The position numbers and the translations under genes were made by a program. A DNA stretch of 23,781 bases. Origin: Faecimorpha sp963627615 (lineage in GTDB: Bacteria; Bacillota; Clostridia; Lachnospirales; Bianqueaceae). The notes under the pieces are model-generated. The model was given only the letters and a program-made list of their open reading frames with translations. It did not search any database and was not told where the DNA came from. Shown here piece after piece: positions 15,772 through 23,292 of the stretch (position 1 is its first letter; each line of letters begins with the position of its first letter). Where the stretch lies: the NCBI GenBank assembly GCA_963627615.1, contig CAVGBV010000032.1, positions 1 through 23,781 on the forward strand. The letters run 5' to 3'.

Positions 15772-15807
15772 ATAAAAATATGACCAGATGTATAATCTGG
15801 TCATATT
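15772..15807 (-). terminator. MATE-gene terminator hairpin, also a 31-bp palindrome
   Basis: Arms AATATGACCAGAT/ATCTGGTCATATT (13 bp, perfect) surround a 5-nt loop, and on the minus strand a TTTTTAT tail follows. It ends the transcript of the MATE gene, whose stop is at 15850. The palindrome overlaps the expected start of the promoter at 15805-15833, so it may also be an operator. Confidence 0.8.
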
Positions 15808-15833
15808 GTAGCACACTCTATTTTTTTATTCAA
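15805..15833 (-). promoter_or_regulatory. Promoter of the 14-gene operon
   Basis: On the minus strand TTGAAT (15828-15833), 17 bp, then TACAAT (15805-15810), with a TG of the extended -10 type upstream (TGTGCTACAAT). The transcript would start about 15798, inside the first arm of the hairpin, so it could not form that terminator. Confidence 0.65.
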
Positions 15834-15849
15834 TAGGGAAACCGTATTT

Positions 15850-17205
15850 TTATGAGATCGTTTTCTGCGACTTCCACGGTCCTTTCAGAACCCGCCATAC
15901 AAAGCATGCGCCGCGGCAAATCCAATCCAAGAACATGGCGCACCATACGCCGTATATCTGCCATCCCAGAACATTGCCCATAAAAAGACTCATCAGGATA
16001 CGGCATACCCACATGGAAATGATAGAAACGATCATAGTATACTTGACGTCTCCCGCCGCGCGCAGCGCGTTTGGCAGCGCGAATGACGGCGGCCAGATTG
16101 TACAGGATCCGATCCCGTACATGATCATCAGATTCTTGGCCACAGTCGCCGTCTCCTCCTGCAGTCCGTACAGCTGAACGATCAGATTGAGACACGCAAA
16201 GATTACGGCATTGAGCGCAATATGGCTGATATAAACCATTTTCAGCAAGCGGCCCGTATATTGCTGTGCTTCATCCGGACGTCCGGCTCCGATGCATTGG
16301 CCCACCACTGTAATCATTCCCAGACCGATACCGATACCGGGGATGATCTGCACGCCGGACACGCTGAAGCCTACCGCGTTAGCCGCAATGGCAATCGTGC
16401 CGTATCCCGCCACCTGCGCCGCAATCAGGATCTTTCCGACCTGAAACATTCCGTTCTCCAGCCCGGTCGGCACTCCGATCCTTAAAATATTGCTGATCAT
16501 GCTCCACTTTGGCTTCAAAGTATAGCTGCGTACACAGACCACATTCTTTTTATTGCGCAGAGCGACGATAACAACCGCCGCCGCTACGGCTCTCGCTATA
16601 AAGGAAGCCCAGGCCGCGCCCGCGACTCCCATCTTTAGTCCGAAAATCAACGCCGCATTCAGTCCGATATTGATCACATTCATGATCAACGACGTATACA
16701 TGGAGATCTTGGAGTTGCCCATAGAGCGGAAGATCGCCGCGCCGCTGTTATATAGCGCCAGCACCGGGAAGGACAATGCCGAGATCTCAAAATAGATCAG
16801 CGCGTTTTCCACAACATCCGGCTCCAGATCCGGATAGATCAGCGGCAGCACCTGCTTATTGAACAGCAGGACCAGTGCCATCAGCGCCAGGGATAAAGCC
16901 AGGATGACCAGGAAGACCTGTCTGGCCGCTTCTGTCGCCTTTTTGGTGTCGCCTCTTCCTACATACTGGGACACAACGACAGCGCCGCCGGTTGCCAGCG
17001 CCGTAAAGATCGTAATCAACAAATTATTGATGGTATCTACCAGAGATATTCCGGAAACGGCCGCCTCTCCCACATTAGAGACCATGACCGTGTCCGCCAT
17101 ACCTACCGTAATCGCAAGCAGCTGTTCAATAATCAGCGGGATGATAAGCATATACAGCTGTCTTCTGGTAAACATCGGTACTTTTATATTTTCTGTTGTC
17201 TCCAT
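15850..17205 (-). CDS. MATE-family multidrug/metabolite exporter
   Basis: 451 residues with twelve hydrophobic segments, full length for MATE (NorM/DinF-like) cation-coupled antiporters. Typical stretches are MFTRRQLYMLIIPLIIEQ, VGMADTVMVSNVGEAAVSG and, in the second half, GVPTGLENGMFQVGKI. It exports cationic drugs or metabolites. The longest frame starts at 17229 but has no ribosome binding site. The ATG at 17205 follows the preceding stop by one base and is preferred, probably read by translational coupling. It is the last gene of the operon with TrmB, nucleoside hydrolase and DUF3048. Confidence 0.92.
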   Translation of the reverse strand: METTENIKVPMFTRRQLYMLIIPLIIEQLLAITVGMADTVMVSNVGEAAVSGISLVDTINNLLITIFTALATGGAVVVSQYVGRGDTKKATEAARQVFLVILALSLALMALVLLFNKQVLPLIYPDLEPDVVENALIYFEISALSFPVLALYNSGAAIFRSMGNSKISMYTSLIMNVINIGLNAALIFGLKMGVAGAAWASFIARAVAAAVVIVALRNKKNVVCVRSYTLKPKWSMISNILRIGVPTGLENGMFQVGKILIAAQVAGYGTIAIAANAVGFSVSGVQIIPGIGIGLGMITVVGQCIGAGRPDEAQQYTGRLLKMVYISHIALNAVIFACLNLIVQLYGLQEETATVAKNLMIMYGIGSCTIWPPSFALPNALRAAGDVKYTMIVSIISMWVCRILMSLFMGNVLGWQIYGVWCAMFLDWICRGACFVWRVLKGPWKSQKTIS

Positions 17206-17206
17206 C

Positions 17207-18325
17207 TTACTTGATTTCCGTCGTGCCATACTCGGTCACGCCAATATAAGTTTTGCCCGCGTTGAAGACGACCTCCTTGCCATCTTTATCCTTAACCTGG
17301 ATCGGATCATAAGGTGTCTGCGTACTCCACTGAATCTCCAGCATTGTTCCGTTCGAGAAAAAGTATCCCGTCCCGCCGTCACTCTCGATTGCCATACGGT
17401 ATCCGTCAACAGAAGACACATTGGTCTCCAATACCAGAACATTGGTAAATACCAGCTGCGTCCCCGTATCCTGTACCATATGCGGCTGACCGCTGTGCTG
17501 CTTGTAATACAGACAGTCCTGGTCATTATATGTAAAGGTGCTGTAGTATTCATCCGAATACCAAACCGTCAGCTCCTCACACTTCTTTTCTCCTACAGGC
17601 TGTGCGTTGTCAGGCATCTGGAAAGAAAATACCGGGCCCTGATGCGTCTCATCCAGCTCTGTCCGGATCCCGTTCTCCTCCATCGCCTGCGGAATTCTCT
17701 GTCCCTTCACATACATCGTATGCTCCAGCGCATAAGTCTTCAGGCGCTCCGGATCCCTCTCATACAGACCATAATCTCCATAGATCGCATCCAGATCCGA
17801 CACACCCAGCTCCCTGATCCGATCCAGGCCAGCCTGAGAGCCGCCCACATGAAGATACAGCGCATCAAATCCCGCCGCGAAATCCACATAATAGGGGCGT
17901 GCGCTCCGCACGGAACACACATCCGGAATCGCTGTATAATCCGCCCATATCGCCATCATGCGGGAGATTCCCTCTTCCGCCACCATCTCAAACATGATAT
18001 CCGCGCCCGCAATACCATACTGCGGAAGCGATGCCTTGATGTTGTTGATCATGATGGCTACCGGACGCTTGCCCACTGCCTCATCACTTATATCATACAG
18101 CCCTGTCAGGGGATTCAGGTTTCCGGCCGGCATAACCACTACAGCCCGGCTGCTGTCCTGTGCCGAACTCTCCTCCGCCGAAGACTCTGCCTTAGAGGAC
18201 TCCTCTTTTGATACCTCCTGGCTGCTGTCTGCAAGACTGGAATTCTCGGAATTCCCGGAATTTCCGCATGCCGCACACAGTAGCATCAATCCAGCCAAAA
18301 CCGCGCCCAACCATCTTCTGCTCAT
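17207..18325 (-). CDS. DUF3048-domain lipoprotein (YerB-like)
   Basis: 372 residues. The ATG at 18325 has AAGGAG 7 nt upstream; the longer frame to 18367 is rejected. A lipoprotein signal (basic SRRWLG, hydrophobic core, CAAC with C20) is followed by a Ser/Glu-rich linker of about 45 residues. The DUF3048 body follows from LNPLTGLYDIS, with KRPVAIMINN, GADIMFEMVAEEGISR and VRSARPYYVDFA. The lipobox has Cys at -3, slightly off consensus. It should be anchored outside the membrane; the biochemical role of the family is not established. Its start overlaps the nucleoside hydrolase stop as ATGA. Confidence 0.92.
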   Translation of the reverse strand: MSRRWLGAVLAGLMLLCAACGNSGNSENSSLADSSQEVSKEESSKAESSAEESSAQDSSRAVVVMPAGNLNPLTGLYDISDEAVGKRPVAIMINNIKASLPQYGIAGADIMFEMVAEEGISRMMAIWADYTAIPDVCSVRSARPYYVDFAAGFDALYLHVGGSQAGLDRIRELGVSDLDAIYGDYGLYERDPERLKTYALEHTMYVKGQRIPQAMEENGIRTELDETHQGPVFSFQMPDNAQPVGEKKCEELTVWYSDEYYSTFTYNDQDCLYYKQHSGQPHMVQDTGTQLVFTNVLVLETNVSSVDGYRMAIESDGGTGYFFSNGTMLEIQWSTQTPYDPIQVKDKDGKEVVFNAGKTYIGVTEYGTTEIK

Positions 18326-19248
18326 TTTTTCTCTCCTTGCTTTTGTGCAAACAATGCCAACTTGCAATACATATCTTCCAATATCAGGCGGGAGTCGATC
18401 CTTCTGTACACCCGGATCTTCCGCTCCGGATTCTCCCCCGGAATGTATCTCTGCTCTGCATTGATCCTCGGTGCGGGGATCAGATCATACTCCCAGCGAT
18501 GCTCATACAGAATCAGGCCCGGCGCCGGAGAATCTCCCAACACCCAGGTCTCTCCCGTGCGGAAAGCGCTCCGCAGGGAATTGGGCTTAAGTGAGCATTC
18601 AACCAATTGATCAAACAGATATTTTCCTACCTCTCCGCAGGGCCGTACACGATACTCCAGCTCTGCCATGGAGACAGGCATCATCTCATAGACATTCTTC
18701 GGGACCTGCCACAGCTCGATCTCCGATGCCATAACCACATTGACCGCGTTAACATCATTGCCCAGGTTGAATTCCGGCGCTCCCACCGGATATGTCCCTC
18801 CGCCGATCCAGATGGCCTTCAAACGTCCGGCAATCGCAGGCTCCATCAAATACGCGGACGCCAGATCCGTCAGCGGACCCAGGAAAGTCACATACAGCGG
18901 CCTCGGATCGTCTTTCATCGCTTCCTCTATAATCCGTCTTGCGCCTTCCGAAGCTACCGGTGTATGTTCGTCCGGCAGAGCATGCGGTGCGCCGTGTACA
19001 ACCACGCCTTCAGGATCCATGCCGAGCTTACCGAAAATCCGGATCAACTCATCATAACTTTCCTGCATGGTATGATCGTGACGTGTACCAAAATGTGCGG
19101 CGATCATGGCCACATTCTCAAATTTTGAAGAGAGCAGCGTATGCACAATCGCAAACTGATCATCTCCTTCATTTGCCGCGTCTGTGTCGGTGATCACACG
19201 AACCTTCTTCTCCTTGGGCATTGGGTATTCATATTGATTATAATTCAT
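18322..19248 (-). CDS. Inosine/uridine-preferring nucleoside hydrolase family protein
   Basis: 308 residues. The calcium-binding N-terminus is ITDTDAANEGDDQFA, a variant of DxDxGxDD with three extra residues. The second site is EFNLGNDVNAVNVV, matching the EFNxxxD motif of the family. FVTFLGPLTDLA and IWIGGGT-type strands are also present. The enzyme probably cleaves the N-glycosidic bond of a ribonucleoside or a related glycoside. The ATG at 19248 lies 9 nt after AAGGAG; the one at 19257 abuts the site and is rejected. It lies between a small unknown gene and the DUF3048 lipoprotein. Confidence 0.88.
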   Translation of the reverse strand: MNYNQYEYPMPKEKKVRVITDTDAANEGDDQFAIVHTLLSSKFENVAMIAAHFGTRHDHTMQESYDELIRIFGKLGMDPEGVVVHGAPHALPDEHTPVASEGARRIIEEAMKDDPRPLYVTFLGPLTDLASAYLMEPAIAGRLKAIWIGGGTYPVGAPEFNLGNDVNAVNVVMASEIELWQVPKNVYEMMPVSMAELEYRVRPCGEVGKYLFDQLVECSLKPNSLRSAFRTGETWVLGDSPAPGLILYEHRWEYDLIPAPRINAEQRYIPGENPERKIRVYRRIDSRLILEDMYCKLALFAQKQGEKK

Positions 19249-19267
19249 CTTCTGCATCTCCTTTATT

Positions 19268-19534
19268 CTAATTCAGACAAACTCTGTCACAGGGCGGCGT
19301 ACTGGTGTATTTGTGCCAGATCTCAGGCACATTCTGCTCTCCTTGCACAAGCGCCCGCTCCAGCTCCAGCAGCAATGCTGTCCGGATCATCCTCCTCTGA
19401 CGGCTGCAAGGCCGGGTATGTCCAAACAACTCCCGGCTTTTGACGAGGATCGCCTGCTCTCTGAGCGGCAGACTATTCCAGTTATAAACACCGATCTGGC
19501 GGCCATCCCGATACAGATATACCATCCGTTCCAT
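19268..19534 (-). CDS. Small hypothetical protein, 88 residues
   Basis: AGGAGG lies 5 nt before the ATG, and the gene fits between TrmB (ending 19596) and the nucleoside hydrolase (starting 19248), which supports it being real. The N-terminus MERMVYLYRDGRQIGVYNWN looks like a beta-strand pair. The middle is basic (RPCSRQRRMIRTALLLELER) and helical. No membrane segment or signal is seen, and no family is recognised. Confidence 0.65.
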   Translation of the reverse strand: MERMVYLYRDGRQIGVYNWNSLPLREQAILVKSRELFGHTRPCSRQRRMIRTALLLELERALVQGEQNVPEIWHKYTSTPPCDRVCLN

Positions 19535-19595
19535 GACTGCCTCCTGTGCACCCTTTTATCATATCATATGCTGCATCGGGAGACAAGGTTCTTTT

Positions 19596-20249
19596 TCATT
19601 TTTTCGGAGCCACAGCACGGAAAAAATGAATGGCTTTTCCCTGCTGTGTAAACTTGGCCTCATACTCCGTCATTACATTGCCCTCAGCATATACGGAATG
19701 GTGCAAATCCTCGCTCTGGCACAGAACCTCCCATCCGCCGGACTGAATCTGTTCCAGTGAAAAAGCATACAGATCATCATTGTCTGTCTTCATCTGCAGG
19801 ATTCCGCCCTCACGCAAAATCTCCGCATATATTCTAAGAAAGCCTTCCGACGTGAGCCGTCTTTTCGCATGCCTTGCCTTAGGCCATGGATCGCTGAAAT
19901 TCAAATAGATCCTGTCTAGTTCTCCCGGCGCGAAGATCTCTGCCAATCCCTGCGCCTCCCCATGGATCAGACGCAGATTCTGCAGCTGTGACGTCTCTTC
20001 TCCCTTTTCCAGGCGCTGGCTGGCCTTCGCCAAAACCGTCCCGATCCTTTCCAACCCGATCCACCCCTCTTGAGGCGCAAGACGGGCCATCTCTCCAATA
20101 AAGCTCCCCAGGCCGCATCCAATCTCCAGGCAGAGAGTGTCCGTCCCGATATTTTCTCTCCACGCTCCCCGCAAACTCTGCGGCGCTTCCTCTACCAACC
20201 GGGACGCACTCAGGATCTCAGGAGATTCCTTCATGTATCTTACTCTCAT
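19596..20249 (-). CDS. trmB: tRNA (guanine-46-N7)-methyltransferase
   Basis: 217 residues, full length for TrmB, which methylates G46 in the tRNA variable loop using SAM. The SAM loop is LEIGCGLGSFIGE (41-53) and the family signature NFSDPWPKARHAKRRL lies at 117-132. The ATG at 20249 has a purine-rich AGGGGGA 5 nt upstream; the longer frame runs back into the tRNA terminator and is rejected. It lies just downstream of the tRNA-Phe and tRNA-Lys genes, both of which have G46. Confidence 0.95.
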   Translation of the reverse strand: MRVRYMKESPEILSASRLVEEAPQSLRGAWRENIGTDTLCLEIGCGLGSFIGEMARLAPQEGWIGLERIGTVLAKASQRLEKGEETSQLQNLRLIHGEAQGLAEIFAPGELDRIYLNFSDPWPKARHAKRRLTSEGFLRIYAEILREGGILQMKTDNDDLYAFSLEQIQSGGWEVLCQSEDLHHSVYAEGNVMTEYEAKFTQQGKAIHFFRAVAPKK

Positions 20250-20267
20250 ACTTTCCCCCTGTGTTAT

Positions 20268-20301
20268 AAAAAATAAACCGTCTCCAGTAAGTTGGAGACG
20301 G
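20268..20301 (-). terminator. Terminator of the tRNA operon
   Basis: On the minus strand a perfect 8-bp stem CCGTCTCC/GGAGACGG with an 8-nt loop is followed by TTTATTTTTT. It starts 8 nt after the 3' end of tRNA-Lys. TrmB transcription therefore needs read-through or its own start nearby. Confidence 0.88.
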
Positions 20302-20309
20302 AATGAAAG

Positions 20310-20382
20310 TGAGCCATTCGGGATTCGAACCCGAGACACCTGGATTAAAAGTCCAGTGCTCTACCGGCTGAGCTAATGGCCC
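20310..20382 (-). tRNA. tRNA-Lys (TTT)
   Basis: 73 nt folding into a full cloverleaf. Acceptor stem GGGCCAT/ATGGCTC has one G-U pair, the D arm is GCTC/GAGC, the anticodon loop CTTTTAA reads TTT, the variable loop is GTGTC with G46, the T arm is TCGGG-TTCGAAT-CCCGA, and the discriminator is A73. No CCA is encoded. Confidence 0.97.
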
Positions 20383-20386
20383 ACAA

Positions 20387-20459
<73 letters not shown>

Positions 20460-20494
20460 ATACAAAACAACCGACTGTTTTGTTAGCGAATTCT

Positions 20495-20523
20495 ACTATA
20501 TCACATTCAGCAGAAAAAGTCAA
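20495..20523 (-). promoter_or_regulatory. Promoter of the tRNA-Phe/tRNA-Lys operon
   Basis: On the minus strand TTGACT (20518-20523), 17 bp, then TATAGT (20495-20500). An 8-bp inverted repeat ACAAAACA/TGTTTTGT (20462-20483) lies in the leader just before the tRNA-Phe 5' end and may help processing. Confidence 0.75.
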
Positions 20524-20541
20524 ATATATTTTTCACATTTA

Positions 20542-21471
20542 TCATTGAATTCCGACGGCCATACATATCAGAAGAAAAGCCAGAACCGTCCCGCCAAGCC
20601 AGCAATATCCGCTGAATGCCTCGGAGGCTGTAAGCAGCTTCTCGCCTTTCTCTGCGGTGCGTCCCTTTAACAGCTCCTGCCGTCCTTCTATATAAAAGAT
20701 CCGGATCAGACACCACACAGCGACGCCAAGAAGCAAAATCGCCGTAGGCAGAATCTGCCACAGATTTCCTCCTTGCAACAGCCAATCGGAAAGCTCCTTC
20801 AGCCATGATGACTGCCACAGTCCGTCGCTCTGTGCATAAGCCAATAAGATCTGCACACCGTTGATGATCAGGTGCGCTAACATAGCCGGCCAGATGGAAT
20901 CCGCTCCCATCACAATCATAGCGCATAAGAAGCCGAAAACCGCCGCATATACCGCCTGCTGCGGATTCATATGCAGCACGCCAAAGAAAATCCCTCCCAG
21001 GATCGCTGCCATATATATATTCAGCTGCCTGCATCCGGACAAATAAATACCACGGCACAGAAGCTCTTCGCAAACGGCCGGAATCACCGCTACCGCCAAC
21101 AGCGTGATGCCCAGCGGCTCCTCCATGTATTTTACCATTGAATCATTCAGGTAATTATGAAAAAGCAGAGAAGTCAAGGATGATATACACATCAGAAACG
21201 GCTGGATGGCCAACGCAAAGAAAATGGTCAGCACAAACGTATACCCCTTGGGCCTGCGCAGCCTCATGAGGTCCCGCGGGCTCTGTCCCCGGTCGGTTAT
21301 ACAAAATCCCAGTATTGGCAGTACAAATTGTATTCCATATAATAATATATATTTTACCAGTAAAGAATCGCTCCCCAGCCACTTCAACACAGTTGATACC
21401 AGTGTGCTGCCAAAAAGCATCACACCTATCATCAGCAGCGCAAATTGATTTACTCTGCGAAATTCCCGCAC
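20542..21471 (-). CDS. CPBP-family intramembrane glutamic protease
   Basis: About 309 residues, polytopic. The CPBP (Abi/CAAX-protease) active site is complete: EELLCR (E135-E136, R140), FFGVLHMNPQQ (H167) and HLIIN in a later helix. Such proteins cleave substrates in the membrane; in bacteria they are linked to peptide maturation, self-immunity or envelope functions. The longest frame begins at 21552, but a promoter lies inside that stretch (21494-21522). The GTG at 21471 with AAAGGA just upstream is therefore the likely start, giving a leader of only about 16 nt. It diverges from the antiporter gene. No terminator is seen before the tRNAs. Confidence 0.85.
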   Translation of the reverse strand: MREFRRVNQFALLMIGVMLFGSTLVSTVLKWLGSDSLLVKYILLYGIQFVLPILGFCITDRGQSPRDLMRLRRPKGYTFVLTIFFALAIQPFLMCISSLTSLLFHNYLNDSMVKYMEEPLGITLLAVAVIPAVCEELLCRGIYLSGCRQLNIYMAAILGGIFFGVLHMNPQQAVYAAVFGFLCAMIVMGADSIWPAMLAHLIINGVQILLAYAQSDGLWQSSWLKELSDWLLQGGNLWQILPTAILLLGVAVWCLIRIFYIEGRQELLKGRTAEKGEKLLTASEAFSGYCWLGGTVLAFLLICMAVGIQ

Positions 21472-21493
21472 TCTCTCACGTCCTTTCCCACCT

Positions 21494-21522
21494 AGCCTAT
21501 CACATTCCGCCGAGAATGTCAA
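21494..21522 (-). promoter_or_regulatory. Promoter of the CPBP protease gene
   Basis: On the minus strand TTGACA (21517-21522), 17 bp, then TAGGCT (21494-21499). The -35 is perfect and the -10 weak. It abuts the plus-strand promoter, with only CG between the two -35 boxes. Confidence 0.65.
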
Positions 21523-21524
21523 CG

Positions 21525-21553
21525 TTGACATTTTCTCTACACTTTGATACAAT
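21525..21553 (+). promoter_or_regulatory. Promoter of the antiporter gene
   Basis: TTGACA (21525-21530), 17 bp, then TACAAT (21548-21553). Transcription should start near 21560, about 30 nt before the TTG start codon. Together with the opposite promoter it forms the perfect palindrome TGTCAACGTTGACA at 21517-21530. Confidence 0.85.
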
Positions 21554-21590
21554 AAATCCGGTTTTTATCCACAAAAAGGAGATGACAAGA

Positions 21591-22844
21591 TTGGATAGTT
21601 ATCAGTTTCTCTTTGATATCGCCATGATCTTGCTAAGCACCAAGATTCTCGGATTGCTTACACGCCGGATTCATATGCCCCAGGTTGTGGGTGCCCTGGC
21701 TGCCGGTCTGATCATGGGGCCCGCCTGTCTTGGTATTTTAACAGAAAACGACTTTATCAAACTCACGGCGGAATTGGGTGTGATCGTCCTGATGTTCTGC
21801 GCAGGAATGCAGACTGACATCGATGAATTAAAAAAGAGCGGCAAAGCCTCTTTTGTTATCGCTCTCATCGGTGTAATCGTGCCGCTTCTCGGCGGTTTTC
21901 TGCTGGCATGGTTCTTTAATCGGCCTGACCGAATCGCCTCCGATGCCACCTGCAGCGTATTTTTGCAGAATATGTTCATGGGTGTGATTCTGACAGCCAC
22001 CTCCGTCAGCATCACAGTCGAAACACTTAGAGAACTGGGCAAGCTGAAAACGCGCTCCGGAAACGCGATTTTAGGCGCCGCCATCATCGACGATATCCTA
22101 GGTATTATCGCCTTAACACTCATTACCAGCATGGCCGATGAAAATGTTAATGTGTGGCTGGTTTTACTAAAGATTCTATTATTCTTTGTCTTTGCCCTTA
22201 TCGTCGGCTTTCTATTCTATAAATTCTACCGCATGTGGAGTGAATCCAGCAACCGGGGACTACATCGGCATGCGATCATTGCATTTGTCTTCTGCTTGCT
22301 GATGTCCTACGTCGCGGAGACTTTCTTCGGTGTCGCAGATATTACCGGCGCCTTTCTGGCTGGTCTGATCTTTTCCAAATGCCGCCGTTCCGATTATTTG
22401 GCCGCTAATTTTGATACCATCTCTTATTTATATCTGTCCCCCATCTTTTTTGCCAGCATCGGCCTAAAAGTCGTTCTGCCTCCAATGAACGGCACATTGA
22501 TTCTTTTTTCTGTGCTGCTCGTTCTGGTCGCTATTTTGACCAAAGTCATCGGATGCGGACTGGGCGCCAAGCTCTGTCACTACAAAAACTACCAGTGTGC
22601 CCGCATCGGTGTCGGTATGATCTCCCGTGGTGAAGTCGCGCTGATCGTTGCCAGCAAAGGACAGGCACTCGGACTGATCGGTTCCAATTTCTTGGGTCCA
22701 ATTATCATCGTTGTTGTTTTAACTACTATCATCACGCCAATGTTGCTCAAGCCTGTCTTCAAGATCGGACCGACCGCTCCGCCGGTGGACAATACGCTGG
22801 CCAAAAATTATGAATCCGTTGAAAACATCAGCCGCCGCGGATAA
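21591..22844 (+). CDS. CPA2-type cation/proton antiporter
   Basis: 417 residues with about twelve to thirteen hydrophobic segments. IHMPQVVGALAAGLIMGP (27-44) is the usual first signature, and the ion-binding aspartate pair is seen in LGAAIIDDILGI (D167-D168). A later helix carries ISRGEVALI, with Arg near the site where electrogenic members often have Lys. There is no C-terminal TrkA domain, only a short hydrophilic tail. It exchanges Na+ or K+ for H+ across the membrane. The ATG at 21582 abuts AAGGAG with no spacing. The TTG at 21591 is 9 nt away and is the likely start. The frame open back to 21315 lies upstream of the promoter and is not coding. Confidence 0.9.
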   Translation: MDSYQFLFDIAMILLSTKILGLLTRRIHMPQVVGALAAGLIMGPACLGILTENDFIKLTAELGVIVLMFCAGMQTDIDELKKSGKASFVIALIGVIVPLLGGFLLAWFFNRPDRIASDATCSVFLQNMFMGVILTATSVSITVETLRELGKLKTRSGNAILGAAIIDDILGIIALTLITSMADENVNVWLVLLKILLFFVFALIVGFLFYKFYRMWSESSNRGLHRHAIIAFVFCLLMSYVAETFFGVADITGAFLAGLIFSKCRRSDYLAANFDTISYLYLSPIFFASIGLKVVLPPMNGTLILFSVLLVLVAILTKVIGCGLGAKLCHYKNYQCARIGVGMISRGEVALIVASKGQALGLIGSNFLGPIIIVVVLTTIITPMLLKPVFKIGPTAPPVDNTLAKNYESVENISRRG

Positions 22845-22849
22845 ATAGT

Positions 22850-22878
22850 TTGACTCTTTCCGGGAATAATGCTATAAT
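22850..22878 (+). promoter_or_regulatory. Promoter of the thioredoxin gene
   Basis: TTGACT (22850-22855), 17 bp, then a consensus TATAAT (22873-22878), starting 6 nt after the antiporter stop. Thioredoxin can thus be expressed by itself, although read-through from the antiporter is also possible since no terminator lies between. Confidence 0.88.
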
Positions 22879-22935
22879 GACGGCAGATATCCATAACAAT
22901 GGGTATCCTACTTGAAAATATCAGGAGGTTTTATT

Positions 22936-23250
22936 ATGGTACAACATTTTAACGACTCCAACTTTGATCAAGAAGTTTTACATTCAGATGTTCCCGTAAT
23001 GGTAGATTTTTATGCTGACTGGTGCGGTCCCTGCCGCATGGTATCCCCTATTGTAGAGGAATTGGCCGGACAATACACCGGCAAAATCAAGGTTGGTAAG
23101 CTCAATGTAGACGAGAGCTCAGCCGTTGCCCGTAAATACAATGTCATGAGCATCCCGACCCTGCTTTTTGTCAAAAACGGCCAGGTCGTCGATCAGATCG
23201 TCGGCGCCCTCCCCAAAGATAAAATCCAGCAACACTTAGAGTTATTATAA
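22936..23250 (+). CDS. trxA: Thioredoxin
   Basis: 104 residues, the full length of a single-domain cytoplasmic thioredoxin. The redox site is WCGPC (29-33) after VDFYAD, and the cis-proline loop is SIPT. It reduces protein disulfides and is itself reduced by thioredoxin reductase, which is not in this window. AGGAGG lies 7 nt before the ATG at 22936; an in-frame extension to 22912 has no ribosome binding site. It is monocistronic, with its own promoter and terminator. Confidence 0.96.
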   Translation: MVQHFNDSNFDQEVLHSDVPVMVDFYADWCGPCRMVSPIVEELAGQYTGKIKVGKLNVDESSAVARKYNVMSIPTLLFVKNGQVVDQIVGALPKDKIQQHLELL

Positions 23251-23256
23251 GATTTC

Positions 23257-23282
23257 GGTGCCTTCATACGGCACCTTTTTTA
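23257..23282 (+). terminator. Thioredoxin terminator
   Basis: The stem GGTGCC/GGCACC with a 7-nt loop is followed by a run of seven T. It starts 6 nt after the stop codon and 10 nt before the tandem repeat array begins. Confidence 0.9.
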
Positions 23283-23292
23283 TTACTTTCGG

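Noticed and set aside
16859..18211. 450-residue plus-strand frame opposite the MATE and DUF3048 genes
   Set aside because: Spans two well-supported minus-strand genes and shows no domain; a shadow frame.
21315..21590. N-terminal extension of the antiporter
   Set aside because: It lies upstream of and across the promoter at 21525-21553 and antisense to the CPBP gene; the family starts at about MDSYQFLFD.
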